Part shown: one piece after another, positions 14,941-23,044 of the stretch
How the letters are laid out: the number at the start of each line of letters is the position of its first letter
How positions within the stretch are numbered: the first letter of the stretch is position 1
DNA from: a virus
Length of the DNA: 64,000 nt
Direction: 5' to 3' (one strand)
IMG/VR virus record: IMGVR_UViG_3300042900_000746
Span: 1-64,000 of that record
Made by a program: the position numbers and the translations under genes
The notes under the pieces: generated by a model
What the model saw: the letters and a program-made list of their open reading frames with translations, nothing else
The model's database searches: none
What the model was told of the DNA's origin: nothing

Positions 14941-15105
14941 ATGAACACACTAACACACATCATCAACACAGCAATTGAAACAATTAACGACGAAATTATC
15001 GAGGACTTGGTTGTAGACCTCGGTTACGACTACGGCGACGCTGTCAAGGTAGTCACAGAGTTCAATGATTTTGATTTTGCTATCGATACAGACTCAGATT
15101 TCTGA
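14941..15105 (+). CDS. Small acidic protein, the only plus-strand gene
   Basis: A 54-residue, strongly acidic protein (MNTLTHIINTAIETINDEII, then EDLVVDLGYDYGDAVKVV and DFDFAIDTDSDF). It lies under its own strong promoter, is followed by a strong terminator, and uses many C-ending codons unlike most of the window, as expected for a highly expressed gene. A longer frame from 14893 would cover the promoter and is rejected. No family is recognised. Acidic small proteins of this type can be DNA mimics or inhibitors of host proteins; that is only a possibility here. Confidence 0.75.
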   Translation: MNTLTHIINTAIETINDEIIEDLVVDLGYDYGDAVKVVTEFNDFDFAIDTDSDF

Positions 15106-15128
15106 TTCTTTTTTTTAAAAACTACGCA

Positions 15129-15162
15129 TAGAAAAGGGGCTGGGAAACCAGCCCCTTTTCTA
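15129..15162. terminator. Strong two-way terminator
   Basis: A perfect 15-bp stem, TAGAAAAGGGGCTGG with its complement, closed by a GAAA tetraloop. On the plus strand TATTTTCTAT follows; on the minus strand a T-rich stretch lies a few bases further on. It sits between the converging plus-strand small gene and the minus-strand nuclease gene, and includes the latter's stop codon. Confidence 0.9.
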
Positions 15163-15963
15163 TTTTCTATAACTATTGTTTTTATTTCTGTAAACACCAG
15201 TTGGACAAGCACCTGATTTGGCGTGATCACAGTAAGAGCATACTCTGCTATTGGCAGTGGGCGTAAAGTTTTGATCAACCATTATTTTTTGGATAGTGTC
15301 AATAAGCTTATTCTTAACTTCATCTATATCTTCTTGAGTAAACAAATGGCCTTTTCTTTTTCCAGATCTTAAATAATAAAGTTCAGCGTATATTTCTTTT
15401 TCTGGAAATATATTATGAAGCGCAAGGGCATATATGCCTAGCTGCAGATTTGAGTGCACATGCTTCTGTGCAACTTCCCATTTACCAGTTTTATAGTCTG
15501 TTATGTTGACTCTATCTCCAATAATATCTACCCTATCTATAAAGCCAATTATTCTGTACGACCCTATAATATAAGAGAAAGACATTTCTTTATCGTATAT
15601 GGAGAATTCTTTATCCACATTTTGATCGTAGAATTCATTGAGTATAATTGATCCAACTGAAATAAGATCTGGAGTTATTTCTTGATTTGGATCCCAAATA
15701 GGAATATTATTTTTATATTCTTCCTGAAGTTCGTTTAAATCTAAAACTTTATTATTATCTAAAGTATTTTCAAGAACTGCATGAACAATGTTTCCAAGAG
15801 CTGCTGGTGCATTAAACTGTCTTGGTTCTTTCTTAATATAAGAATAGAAATATCTTGATGGACATTGGTCGTACGTATCTATTCTAGAATATGAAAAATC
15901 TACTAAACTTAATTTTTCTAAATCACTTAAGCTATCATAATTTTTAATTAATATAGAACTCAA
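15160..15963 (-). CDS. Cas4/RecB-like PD-(D/E)XK exonuclease with Fe-S cysteines
   Basis: A 267-residue protein. Order: an N-terminal YDQCPSRYFY with a cysteine, HAVLE as the first acidic motif, IIGFIDRVD (catalytic D), ITDYKTG (D-x-K), QLGIYALAL, then the C-terminal CSYC...GACP. One N-terminal plus three C-terminal cysteines is the 4Fe-4S pattern of Cas4 and AddB nucleases. The start is TTG with AGGA seven bases ahead. It probably trims DNA ends during replication or recombination. No CRISPR genes are present, so a CRISPR role is not suggested. Confidence 0.82.
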   Translation of the reverse strand: MSSILIKNYDSLSDLEKLSLVDFSYSRIDTYDQCPSRYFYSYIKKEPRQFNAPAALGNIVHAVLENTLDNNKVLDLNELQEEYKNNIPIWDPNQEITPDLISVGSIILNEFYDQNVDKEFSIYDKEMSFSYIIGSYRIIGFIDRVDIIGDRVNITDYKTGKWEVAQKHVHSNLQLGIYALALHNIFPEKEIYAELYYLRSGKRKGHLFTQEDIDEVKNKLIDTIQKIMVDQNFTPTANSRVCSYCDHAKSGACPTGVYRNKNNSYRK

Positions 15964-15971
15964 AAATATTC

Positions 15972-16139
15972 CTACTGTTCTTCATTAGGATCGTATATTA
16001 GTCGACCATTTTCATCGAATTCTCTTCCGATTTCATCTATAGTATGATTATTAATCTTATTAATATAAGCGCCCTGGCCGATTGCAACCCAACCAGTTTC
16101 ACCTATCTCCATATGATCATCTTCTTCATAGGGCCACAT
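15972..16139 (-). CDS. Small acidic hypothetical protein (55 aa)
   Basis: A 55-residue reading frame: MWPYEEDDHMEIGETGWVAI, then GQGAYINKINNHTIDEIGRE and an acidic end. It overlaps the end of the preceding gene by 14 bases and leaves 8 bases before the nuclease start, so it fills the only gap in this part of the transcript. GGGGG lies ahead of the ATG. Not recognised. Confidence 0.55.
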   Translation of the reverse strand: MWPYEEDDHMEIGETGWVAIGQGAYINKINNHTIDEIGREFDENGRLIYDPNEEQ

Positions 16140-16356
16140 CTTCGCCCCCTATCGATACCTTGACATCAGTAATGTCATCAGCATTGAGATAATAGCCAAC
16201 TACTGTGTACAAGTCTTTGAGTTCTTTTTGCGTTAGATAGAATCCAACACAGGTGCACTGTAGGAATAATTTGTCGTCATAATTGTAAGTTGAATCAGTA
16301 TATTCAGTTAATTTAATATTACCTTTTTCAACAACTGCTGGAAAGTTCTCGCTCAT
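16126..16356 (-). CDS. Hypothetical small protein
   Basis: A 76-residue protein, not recognised: beta-like N-terminus (AVVEKGNIKLTEYTDST), a CTCVGFYLTQKELKDLYTVV segment and an acidic C-terminus. Start at 16356 is set by GAGGA six bases upstream; the frame extends to 16389 without a site. It lies between a zinc-ribbon gene and the 55-residue gene. Confidence 0.6.
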   Translation of the reverse strand: MSENFPAVVEKGNIKLTEYTDSTYNYDDKLFLQCTCVGFYLTQKELKDLYTVVGYYLNADDITDVKVSIGGEDVAL

Positions 16357-16358
16357 TT

Positions 16359-16724
16359 TTAATCCTCGTAATAAGTTATAGGATCCCATTTGGGATCATT
16401 TAATTTTTCTCTCATATCTTTAACATATGAGTCCCAATCGCGTTCATCCCCAGATTTCTTTTCATACTTAACTTCACTCTTAAATGGGTTGGATTTGAAC
16501 CTAGCCATTACAAGTCTACCCTGCTGGGTTTTCCATCTAAGAGTTCCGTTTTTGCAATCACAGAAATCTTCGTTATCTGCTTTAATGATAAGTTCTGGGT
16601 CGTATCGACCTGAGCACCCGTTGCATTTTGTATATCTTCCTTTATCCTGGCATCTATTGCACGATGGGCAGAACACCCAGCACCATTTATCTGTAGGATT
16701 AACTGAAGGTCTATCTGCTGACAT
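16359..16724 (-). CDS. Zinc-ribbon protein
   Basis: A 121-residue protein whose N-terminal half carries CWVFCPSCNRC, CNGC and CDC, enough cysteines for one or two zinc sites of the ribbon type. The C-terminal half is charged and helical (DERDWDSYVKDMREKL). The gene starts directly after the polymerase stop codon. It probably binds DNA, RNA or a replication partner; an accessory replication role is inferred from context. Confidence 0.62.
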   Translation of the reverse strand: MSADRPSVNPTDKWCWVFCPSCNRCQDKGRYTKCNGCSGRYDPELIIKADNEDFCDCKNGTLRWKTQQGRLVMARFKSNPFKSEVKYEKKSGDERDWDSYVKDMREKLNDPKWDPITYYED

Positions 16725-19700
16725 TTATTGCTCCAATTCAATTAATTGTCTAATTGCATCTTCCACTTTAGGGGATGCTTCTATCTTATATTTGTAAATA
16801 AATTTATGTTTACCATCCAATACCTGTAGGAATATTGGACGATCACCTCGTGACGAATCAATTATATCATAAATTTTATCAATAGTCGAAGTAGATATAT
16901 TCTTTTTTACATTAAAAATTATTGCTTTACCAGTGGCATATAGGTGCGCATCTACTTTCTCGCACGAAGAAAAAAATAATTTACATGTGGAATTTTCTTC
17001 TTCACCTTCTTTATTTAAGGTTCCAGATATGATTACTACATCACCTTTAGTAAAGTAGTCATCCGCTATATTCTTTGCATTGTTTGGAAAAACAATTACT
17101 TCAACATCTGAGGAAATATCTTCTATTGATATCTTGAACATCTTTTGACCTTTTTTGGTCATTATCTTTTTGGAGGCTGTAATTATTCCCCCTACTTTAA
17201 TATTTGATCCGACTTGATATTCAGATAATTCAATGATTTCGCAATCAACTTTTTTAGATAATATATCCCATATTCCCATGATAGGATGGCTTGTTACATA
17301 TATCCCAAGTTCTTCTTTTTCTTTTTCTAGCATTTCTATTTCTTGAAGTCTAGGATATTCCCCTGGATCTAGATCTACCAGTTCATCAAATGCCCCAGCG
17401 GCTGCTAAATGCTCTAGTGTACTCTTCTTTAGAATCACAGGATCGCATCTTCTCAGGAAATCTACAATGCTTGTATATGGCTCTTCAGTATTTCTGCAGT
17501 TAACTATTGCATCAGCTATAGACTGTCCAATGCCACTTACGGCAGACAGTCCAAAAACGATTGATGAATCTCCTACTACTTCAAAGTCAATTCCAGATTT
17601 ATTAATTGATGGTGGAGAAACTTCTATATTTAATTTTCTACAGTCCGCTAAGTAAAATGCTTGCTTCTCTTTATTGCCAACTACTGATGACATAAGCCCT
17701 GCCATATATTCTGTTGGATGATTTGATTTAAGATAAGCTGTAACGTAGCTGATCATTGCATAGCTTGCGGCGTGTGCTCTGTTGAATCCATAACCACCAA
17801 AGTATTCAATATCAGAGAAAATTTTATTAGCTAAAGTTTCTGACATATCAGACGTCTGCATGCACCCCTGCACGAACAGGGAGCGCATCTTGGCAATTTT
17901 TTCCATTAATTTTTTACCAATAACTTTTCTTAAATCATCAGCTTCTGCGGAGGTAAATCCTGCCAGCTCTCTAGCTACTCCTAAGACGTCTTCCTGATAC
18001 AGCATGATTCCCAGAGATGGTGCCAACACCTTAGCTAACTTGGGGTGTTCGTATTTGATTTGACTACGACCGTGTTTGCGATCAATATATTCCTTATCCA
18101 TTCCAGAGCCCATTGGACCTGGTCTATATAATGAAATTAATGCCATGATATCTTCTACATTGCGTGGCTGTAGCTGCATCATAAGCTGTCTCATCCCTGA
18201 TGATTCAAGTTGAAAGACTCCAGCACAGTTACCTTTACATAACTCATCATAAGTTTTTGCGTCGTCAAGCGGAATTTTATCAACATCAATAAGTTCACCT
18301 TTGCGCTTATGCACTAACTTAATACAGGAATCAATAACCCCAAGGTTTCTTAATCCAAGAAAGTCAATTTTCAAAAGACCACACTGCTCAACCCTACCCA
18401 TATCCCATTGTGTAATGATTGGATTATCTACACCCTTTCGCATGATGGGGAGATATTCGGTTAGTGCATCTCTAGATATGACTATACCAGCAGCATGTAT
18501 GCCAGTCTGTCTCACCAGGCCCTCTAGACCGAATGCTGTGTCTACAATAGTCTTAGCGTCTGAGTCTTTATCATATAGCTGCTTAAATTCTTCAACCTCC
18601 ATGCACTCTGAAAGGTTTTTTGAGATACCTAATACTGGCGGAGGAACAAGTTTGGCCACTACGTCTCCTCCAGCAAAATCATAACCTAGGGCTCTGGCGG
18701 CGTCTCGAATAGATTGTCTGGCACCCGTCTTATTGAACGTACAGATATGGGCAACGTGGTCAGATCCATATTTAGTTCTGGCATAGTTGATTACTTCATC
18801 ACGATATCTATCATCAAAGTCAAGGTCAATGTCAGGCATTGATTTTCTACCTTCAACAAGAAATCGTTCAAACATTAATCCGAATTTAATTGGATCTAGA
18901 TTTGTAATTTTAAATGCGTAAGAGAGAATGCTGCCTGCTGCGGAACCTCTTCCCCAACCAACTCTGACATTATTATTCTTAGCCCAATTTACTAGATCCG
19001 ATACGACTAAGAAATACTCAGTAAATCCCATTTCTTTTACGACACGTATTTCGTGATTAGCTCTATCCACTATATGAGGAGGTAGAGGGTCACCATATCT
19101 TTCCTTCAAGCCGCTCCAAGCTAACCTATCAAAGTAGTCCATGGGTGCTTCTAGAGTTGGAATAGGGAAGTCTGGGAAGTGAATGTCACCAAAAGAAAGA
19201 TTTAGATCAATCATGTCACAAACATCCATGCTATTTTTTAACCAGTCTGGATTAAATTTAGATGACATTTCATCATACGATTGAAGATAAAACTCTTCTC
19301 CAGTAAATGAAAATCTATTTGGAGTGTGTATATTTGCGTTAGTTGCTACGCATAACATAATGTCATGGGATCTCGCATCACTCTTGTGGACATAATGGCA
19401 ATCGCCACTTGGGACCACTTTTGCGCCGATAGTTTCTGCTATTTGCACTAGTTGATTAAATACTTTTTTCTGTTCTCCAAGACCATGATCTTGAACTTCA
19501 ATAAAGTAGTTTTCCTTGCCAACAATATCTTGCATTTTTTTTGCTGATGCAAGAGCAAAAGCATAATCATCTCTCAGCAATGCTTGGCAAACTTCACTGT
19601 TTAAACAGCCAGAGAGAACAATAATTCCTTCGGAATGTTCTGCTATTAAATCATGATCAATGCGTGGCTTTACGTAATAACCTTCTAGGAAAGATCTAGA

Positions 19701-20048
19701 AGATATTTTAATAATATTATTATAACCAACTTTGTTTTTGGCTAGAATAGTTATATGATAAGGACCTCTTTGCTCCCATTCATTTTGTGATGGTCCTGAT
19801 CTTTCTTCAGGATCTCTATCAAATCTAGTTTTTCTAGCTTGATAGAACTCTGAACCAAGAATTGGCTTAACCCCAATAGAAGTTCCAGCGTCATAGAAGT
19901 CTAACCACGAATGTATATTTCCGTGATCAGTAGTAGCTAAGCCTTTCATTCCTAAGGATTTAGCTCTAGTTAAGTACTGCTCTATGTCGCCGTGACCGTC
20001 TAACATTGAAAAGACTGTATGGTTATGGAGGTTAGTCCAATTCTTCAT
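16725..20048 (-). CDS. dnaE: DNA polymerase III alpha subunit (DnaE type)
   Basis: A 1107-residue C-family replicative polymerase. The PHP domain is at the N-terminus (HNHTVFSMLDG at ~8, TTDHGN at ~40). The palm has GWGRGSAAGS near 366 and PDIDLDF near 404 with the catalytic aspartates; a further conserved block is YRPGPMGSG, followed by helix-hairpin-helix and an OB-fold near 940-1010. It is near bacterial DnaE length. This is a phage replicase independent of the host polymerase; no clamp or clamp loader is seen in the window, so host ones may be borrowed. Confidence 0.95.
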   Translation of the reverse strand: MKNWTNLHNHTVFSMLDGHGDIEQYLTRAKSLGMKGLATTDHGNIHSWLDFYDAGTSIGVKPILGSEFYQARKTRFDRDPEERSGPSQNEWEQRGPYHITILAKNKVGYNNIIKISSRSFLEGYYVKPRIDHDLIAEHSEGIIVLSGCLNSEVCQALLRDDYAFALASAKKMQDIVGKENYFIEVQDHGLGEQKKVFNQLVQIAETIGAKVVPSGDCHYVHKSDARSHDIMLCVATNANIHTPNRFSFTGEEFYLQSYDEMSSKFNPDWLKNSMDVCDMIDLNLSFGDIHFPDFPIPTLEAPMDYFDRLAWSGLKERYGDPLPPHIVDRANHEIRVVKEMGFTEYFLVVSDLVNWAKNNNVRVGWGRGSAAGSILSYAFKITNLDPIKFGLMFERFLVEGRKSMPDIDLDFDDRYRDEVINYARTKYGSDHVAHICTFNKTGARQSIRDAARALGYDFAGGDVVAKLVPPPVLGISKNLSECMEVEEFKQLYDKDSDAKTIVDTAFGLEGLVRQTGIHAAGIVISRDALTEYLPIMRKGVDNPIITQWDMGRVEQCGLLKIDFLGLRNLGVIDSCIKLVHKRKGELIDVDKIPLDDAKTYDELCKGNCAGVFQLESSGMRQLMMQLQPRNVEDIMALISLYRPGPMGSGMDKEYIDRKHGRSQIKYEHPKLAKVLAPSLGIMLYQEDVLGVARELAGFTSAEADDLRKVIGKKLMEKIAKMRSLFVQGCMQTSDMSETLANKIFSDIEYFGGYGFNRAHAASYAMISYVTAYLKSNHPTEYMAGLMSSVVGNKEKQAFYLADCRKLNIEVSPPSINKSGIDFEVVGDSSIVFGLSAVSGIGQSIADAIVNCRNTEEPYTSIVDFLRRCDPVILKKSTLEHLAAAGAFDELVDLDPGEYPRLQEIEMLEKEKEELGIYVTSHPIMGIWDILSKKVDCEIIELSEYQVGSNIKVGGIITASKKIMTKKGQKMFKISIEDISSDVEVIVFPNNAKNIADDYFTKGDVVIISGTLNKEGEEENSTCKLFFSSCEKVDAHLYATGKAIIFNVKKNISTSTIDKIYDIIDSSRGDRPIFLQVLDGKHKFIYKYKIEASPKVEDAIRQLIELEQ

Positions 20049-20254
20049 TAAATTCCTCTACTCTTGTCTGAACCTTCTAAAGAGCTATCTCTTACTTCGC
20101 GATATGTAATAATTACCACTCCACCGCAATACTTGCACGGTACTGGCTTACCTTCTTGAGCGAAGGGACTATTGTACATATATCTTTCGGGCTGATCTGA
20201 TTTACATTCAGAGCAGACGCCAATAACATCATCTGTATCTTCTATCTCAGGCAT
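20048..20254 (-). CDS. Small zinc-ribbon protein
   Basis: A 68-residue protein with CSEC and CKYC (a four-cysteine zinc ribbon) separated by ~22 residues. The start at 20254 follows a perfect AAAGGAGGTGA ribosome-binding site, the best in the window, so strong translation is expected. Its stop shares a base with the polymerase start. Probably a nucleic-acid-binding accessory of the replication module. Confidence 0.68.
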   Translation of the reverse strand: MPEIEDTDDVIGVCSECKSDQPERYMYNSPFAQEGKPVPCKYCGGVVIITYREVRDSSLEGSDKSRGI

Positions 20255-21449
20255 GTTCACCTCCTTTATCCATTAGTTTATAAGCAAAACGCACTGGAGA
20301 TGGAGAAGACTGCTCTTGTGTTTCAACATACTTGTCCCCTATCTTTACCCATTTATTTTTTTTCTCTAGCGAACATTCTCCACATCCAACACCCGCAGAA
20401 TTAGCTCTTTCGCATGTGTATGGTCTTCCGCCGATTCCCAATTCTCTTCTTTTTATCCAATCGTTTACATGACTATTAGTTTTTTCAACATTATAGTCTG
20501 AACAATTACTTAAGATACCATGAAGAAATTTTATTGATTCTTCATTATAAGTTAAAATTGAACATAGGAATAGTCTTGCCTCATGTTCTAGATATTTTTT
20601 TTCAATAGCTTGTTGTTGGAGTCTAGCTATTGATGTACAGCTTTTTAGTAATTTGTCAGGAGTGAATTCTTTTTCTTTAACATCCACTTGTTTAAATGCA
20701 GTTGATCCATACTTATTGAAATAGCCCATAAAATCTTTTGATTTTTCTTTTTCTATTTCCATATTATAGGTAAATTCTCTAAACCATTCATTGGCCTTGG
20801 CATTGAAGTTCTGTTCTGATACTTCATTGGGAGAGGGCACTGTGCAATAATCAGTTATTCTATCCATACCCTGAGAGAGAGTATCTTCTGGTATTAAATT
20901 TTTATATAGATTTGTATCTTGATGCTTACTGCCTTCTAGGCGCCACATTCTTCTAGCATCATACACACTGAAATCTAGTGATTCTAACTTGAGTTTATCT
21001 TTTAGAGTTGAAGCTATGAATCTAAAAATATTAGGAAGATTATTGGATGGATTAATGCCTAGAGTAATGGCTTCACATTCTATATGAAAGCCTTTTTTAC
21101 CAGTAAAATATACCAGTACAGCAGACTTTGGAATATAATTAATAAGATAATTATATAACTTCATGCAATCAATATATGATTCATGTGGATCTTTGTTGTC
21201 TATATCAAAATATAATGATCCTAATCTAATAGCTTTATCTAGATCAGTGGAATTATAATGCCAGATAGAAGTATAGAGGCCAATATTTCCATTCTGTTGA
21301 CGAAAAAATTCTTTATCCTTTGCTTCTATAAATAGAGTATTGTCTCCGTCTTTTTGACGAATAACTCTACCCAAGCTTTGCACATACTTTGCTGTCTCTA
21401 GGTATTTCCAAGATGACAAAAATTTATCTGGATCATTTGGGATTATCAT
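20247..21449 (-). CDS. Archaeo-eukaryotic-type DNA primase
   Basis: A 400-residue AEP-superfamily primase. Marks: LYFDIDNKD (~80, metal-binding DxD), VYFTGKKGFHIECE (~125, the sxGxxGxH-type block), and RRMWRLEGSKHQDTNLYKNL (~185, with the conserved H and nucleotide-binding K). The C-terminus has CERANSAGVGCGECS, a cysteine group resembling the Fe-S region of PriL-type subunits. With DnaE and a DnaB-like helicase it would complete a phage replisome of mixed ancestry. It overlaps the small gene at 21446 (ATGA). Confidence 0.8.
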   Translation of the reverse strand: MIIPNDPDKFLSSWKYLETAKYVQSLGRVIRQKDGDNTLFIEAKDKEFFRQQNGNIGLYTSIWHYNSTDLDKAIRLGSLYFDIDNKDPHESYIDCMKLYNYLINYIPKSAVLVYFTGKKGFHIECEAITLGINPSNNLPNIFRFIASTLKDKLKLESLDFSVYDARRMWRLEGSKHQDTNLYKNLIPEDTLSQGMDRITDYCTVPSPNEVSEQNFNAKANEWFREFTYNMEIEKEKSKDFMGYFNKYGSTAFKQVDVKEKEFTPDKLLKSCTSIARLQQQAIEKKYLEHEARLFLCSILTYNEESIKFLHGILSNCSDYNVEKTNSHVNDWIKRRELGIGGRPYTCERANSAGVGCGECSLEKKNKWVKIGDKYVETQEQSSPSPVRFAYKLMDKGGEHA

Positions 21450-21607
21450 AGTATCTTTGCCTTAGACTCTTTATCGGAAATACTGGCGATTACAATACGA
21501 TTTTCTTTTTTCAAATTAAATGAATTATTTCTATAGTAGACTGATTCTTTAATTATGTCTTCTAGTATAGAAATAATATAAATTCTCTTTGATATTCTGC
21601 TATTCAT
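21446..21607 (-). CDS. Small hypothetical protein (53 aa)
   Basis: A 53-residue basic reading frame: MNSRISKRIYIISILEDIIK, then ESVYYRNNSFNLKKENRIVI. Both ends overlap neighbouring genes (ATG inside the last codons of the HD-domain gene, ATGA with the primase), which is strong evidence that it is translated. Possibly a helix plus beta hairpin; no family recognised. A role with the primase is possible from coupling. Confidence 0.6.
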   Translation of the reverse strand: MNSRISKRIYIISILEDIIKESVYYRNNSFNLKKENRIVIASISDKESKAKIL

Positions 21608-22268
21608 TTGTCCATCTGTCATTAATCAATTGACTATCCTCGATTATAACATGCACTTTACTAGCTATATTGTCAGCTAAATGCACAATATAATCCATAT
21701 AAGTTATCGGATATGTTTCTGGAACTGGTGACCATGGACCCAAATGACATCTCACTAGTCTCAAGATGCTTTGCACATTTTCTTCAGAAATAAACAACGT
21801 AGATGAATGACTGTCATTGGCATATTCCTTATCATATCGAATGCAGTCTGATACAAATTTATTAACAGTGTAGGGGTGCATTGGATCATACTGAAACATC
21901 CCGACTTCTTCAGATGGAATACCCTTAGTAATATCATGTAGCAGGCATGCTGCAATTATAAGATCTCTTTCCTCTATGCTTAATGCATAGGAGTCTGATA
22001 TCACTTCTGCAACTCTAACAACTCTTTTAGTATGTAGCACATTCCCACCAGGGCCATGTTCATCCGGTGGATGATATCTCCCGGAAAAACTAGATGGTAT
22101 TTCCCAAAATGTACTAGCTTTTAGCAAAAGTGATCTGACAAATGATTTGATTCCTTCATCATCTATCTGTCCAATTTCTCCTAATAAGGGAGCCAAGTAT
22201 TCATCTTCTTGAGTAATTTGATTACTTGTATCTTCTTTCAGAATATCATCTAAAATACTCTTACCCAT
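21600..22268 (-). CDS. HD-domain phosphohydrolase
   Basis: A 222-residue HD-superfamily protein: VLHTKRVV (first His), LLHDITKG (the HD pair), and HLADNIAS near the C-terminus (late Asp). These are the metal ligands of dNTPases, nucleotidases and cyclic-nucleotide phosphodiesterases. The start at 22268 is set by TAATG coupling to the upstream gene. Substrate unknown; nucleotide pools, or a signalling nucleotide used in host defence, are both plausible. Confidence 0.75.
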   Translation of the reverse strand: MGKSILDDILKEDTSNQITQEDEYLAPLLGEIGQIDDEGIKSFVRSLLLKASTFWEIPSSFSGRYHPPDEHGPGGNVLHTKRVVRVAEVISDSYALSIEERDLIIAACLLHDITKGIPSEEVGMFQYDPMHPYTVNKFVSDCIRYDKEYANDSHSSTLFISEENVQSILRLVRCHLGPWSPVPETYPITYMDYIVHLADNIASKVHVIIEDSQLINDRWTNE

Positions 22269-23044
22269 TATTTCCATCCAATCCATTTAGAACATGCGTC
22301 ATCGTGCGGACACTTTTTGCAGTAAGCTGTTAATCCTCTTCTTGGGACAAAAGTTTCCTTATGACACATTGTATCACACCAGTATTCCAAAGAGTCAATG
22401 TCTTCTGTACTAATTTCATATTCTATAAAATCTAAACTATTTGACATTAGATCAATATAACCAAAGTTAGTTTCATTAACTCGACTTGGATGACGAAGTT
22501 TAAATCCCATATACATAGCAGAGAAATCAACTTGATACATGTGTCTATGATTAGTCTTATAATTAAAAAGAAGTTTTGTTACATAATTTTTATTATCTTT
22601 TCTAATTATTAAATCAAATTTGTCTACTATCTTAATTTCTTTGTTGATAATTGCTATATACTCTTCGGATATAGCTAGAGGAATCATATCTACGTCTGAA
22701 TAAGTTTCGTGAAATGTAAGTAGTATGCTTGCTGCCTTTGTGGTCAAGCTAGCCATATTTCCATACATGCTCTCGTGTTGTTCGGTAGCTATATCGTAAT
22801 GATCTACATTCTTTGGGAACCATAATTTTTCCCACCTATTTAACAGCGAGGCATAGGACGGACTAATGCCTGCTTGTTTTTTGAACCAAAAGAAATAGAT
22901 AATATTCTTAATAGTTGATTCAAATTTAGCAGTGTAAATATCTCTTGAATATACTTTTTCAGGAAGTTTATCACGATATCTAAAATCGTATAATCTTTCA
23001 CAAGTTTGAAAATCTTTAATTGCTTCTACGTTTAATTCTAGCAT
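22268..23044 (-). CDS. Cas4/RecB-like Fe-S protein, probably catalytically impaired
   Basis: A 258-residue protein with the same plan as the nuclease at 15160: N-terminal FQTCERLYDFRYRD, a core KIVDKFDLIIR (acid present) and LLFNYKTN, then C-terminal CDTMC and YCKKCPHDDACSKW cysteines. The D of the usual D-Y-K-T motif is replaced by N (FNYKT), which should weaken or abolish cleavage. It may be a structural partner or a DNA-binding helicase accessory, since it lies between the helicase and HD genes with one-base overlaps. Confidence 0.65.
   Translation of the reverse strand: MLELNVEAIKDFQTCERLYDFRYRDKLPEKVYSRDIYTAKFESTIKNIIYFFWFKKQAGISPSYASLLNRWEKLWFPKNVDHYDIATEQHESMYGNMASLTTKAASILLTFHETYSDVDMIPLAISEEYIAIINKEIKIVDKFDLIIRKDNKNYVTKLLFNYKTNHRHMYQVDFSAMYMGFKLRHPSRVNETNFGYIDLMSNSLDFIEYEISTEDIDSLEYWCDTMCHKETFVPRRGLTAYCKKCPHDDACSKWIGWK

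Noticed and set aside
16485-16515. tRNA T-arm-like sequence (GGATTTGAAC)
   Set aside because: It lies within the zinc-ribbon gene, its stem does not pair, and no other tRNA arms are present.
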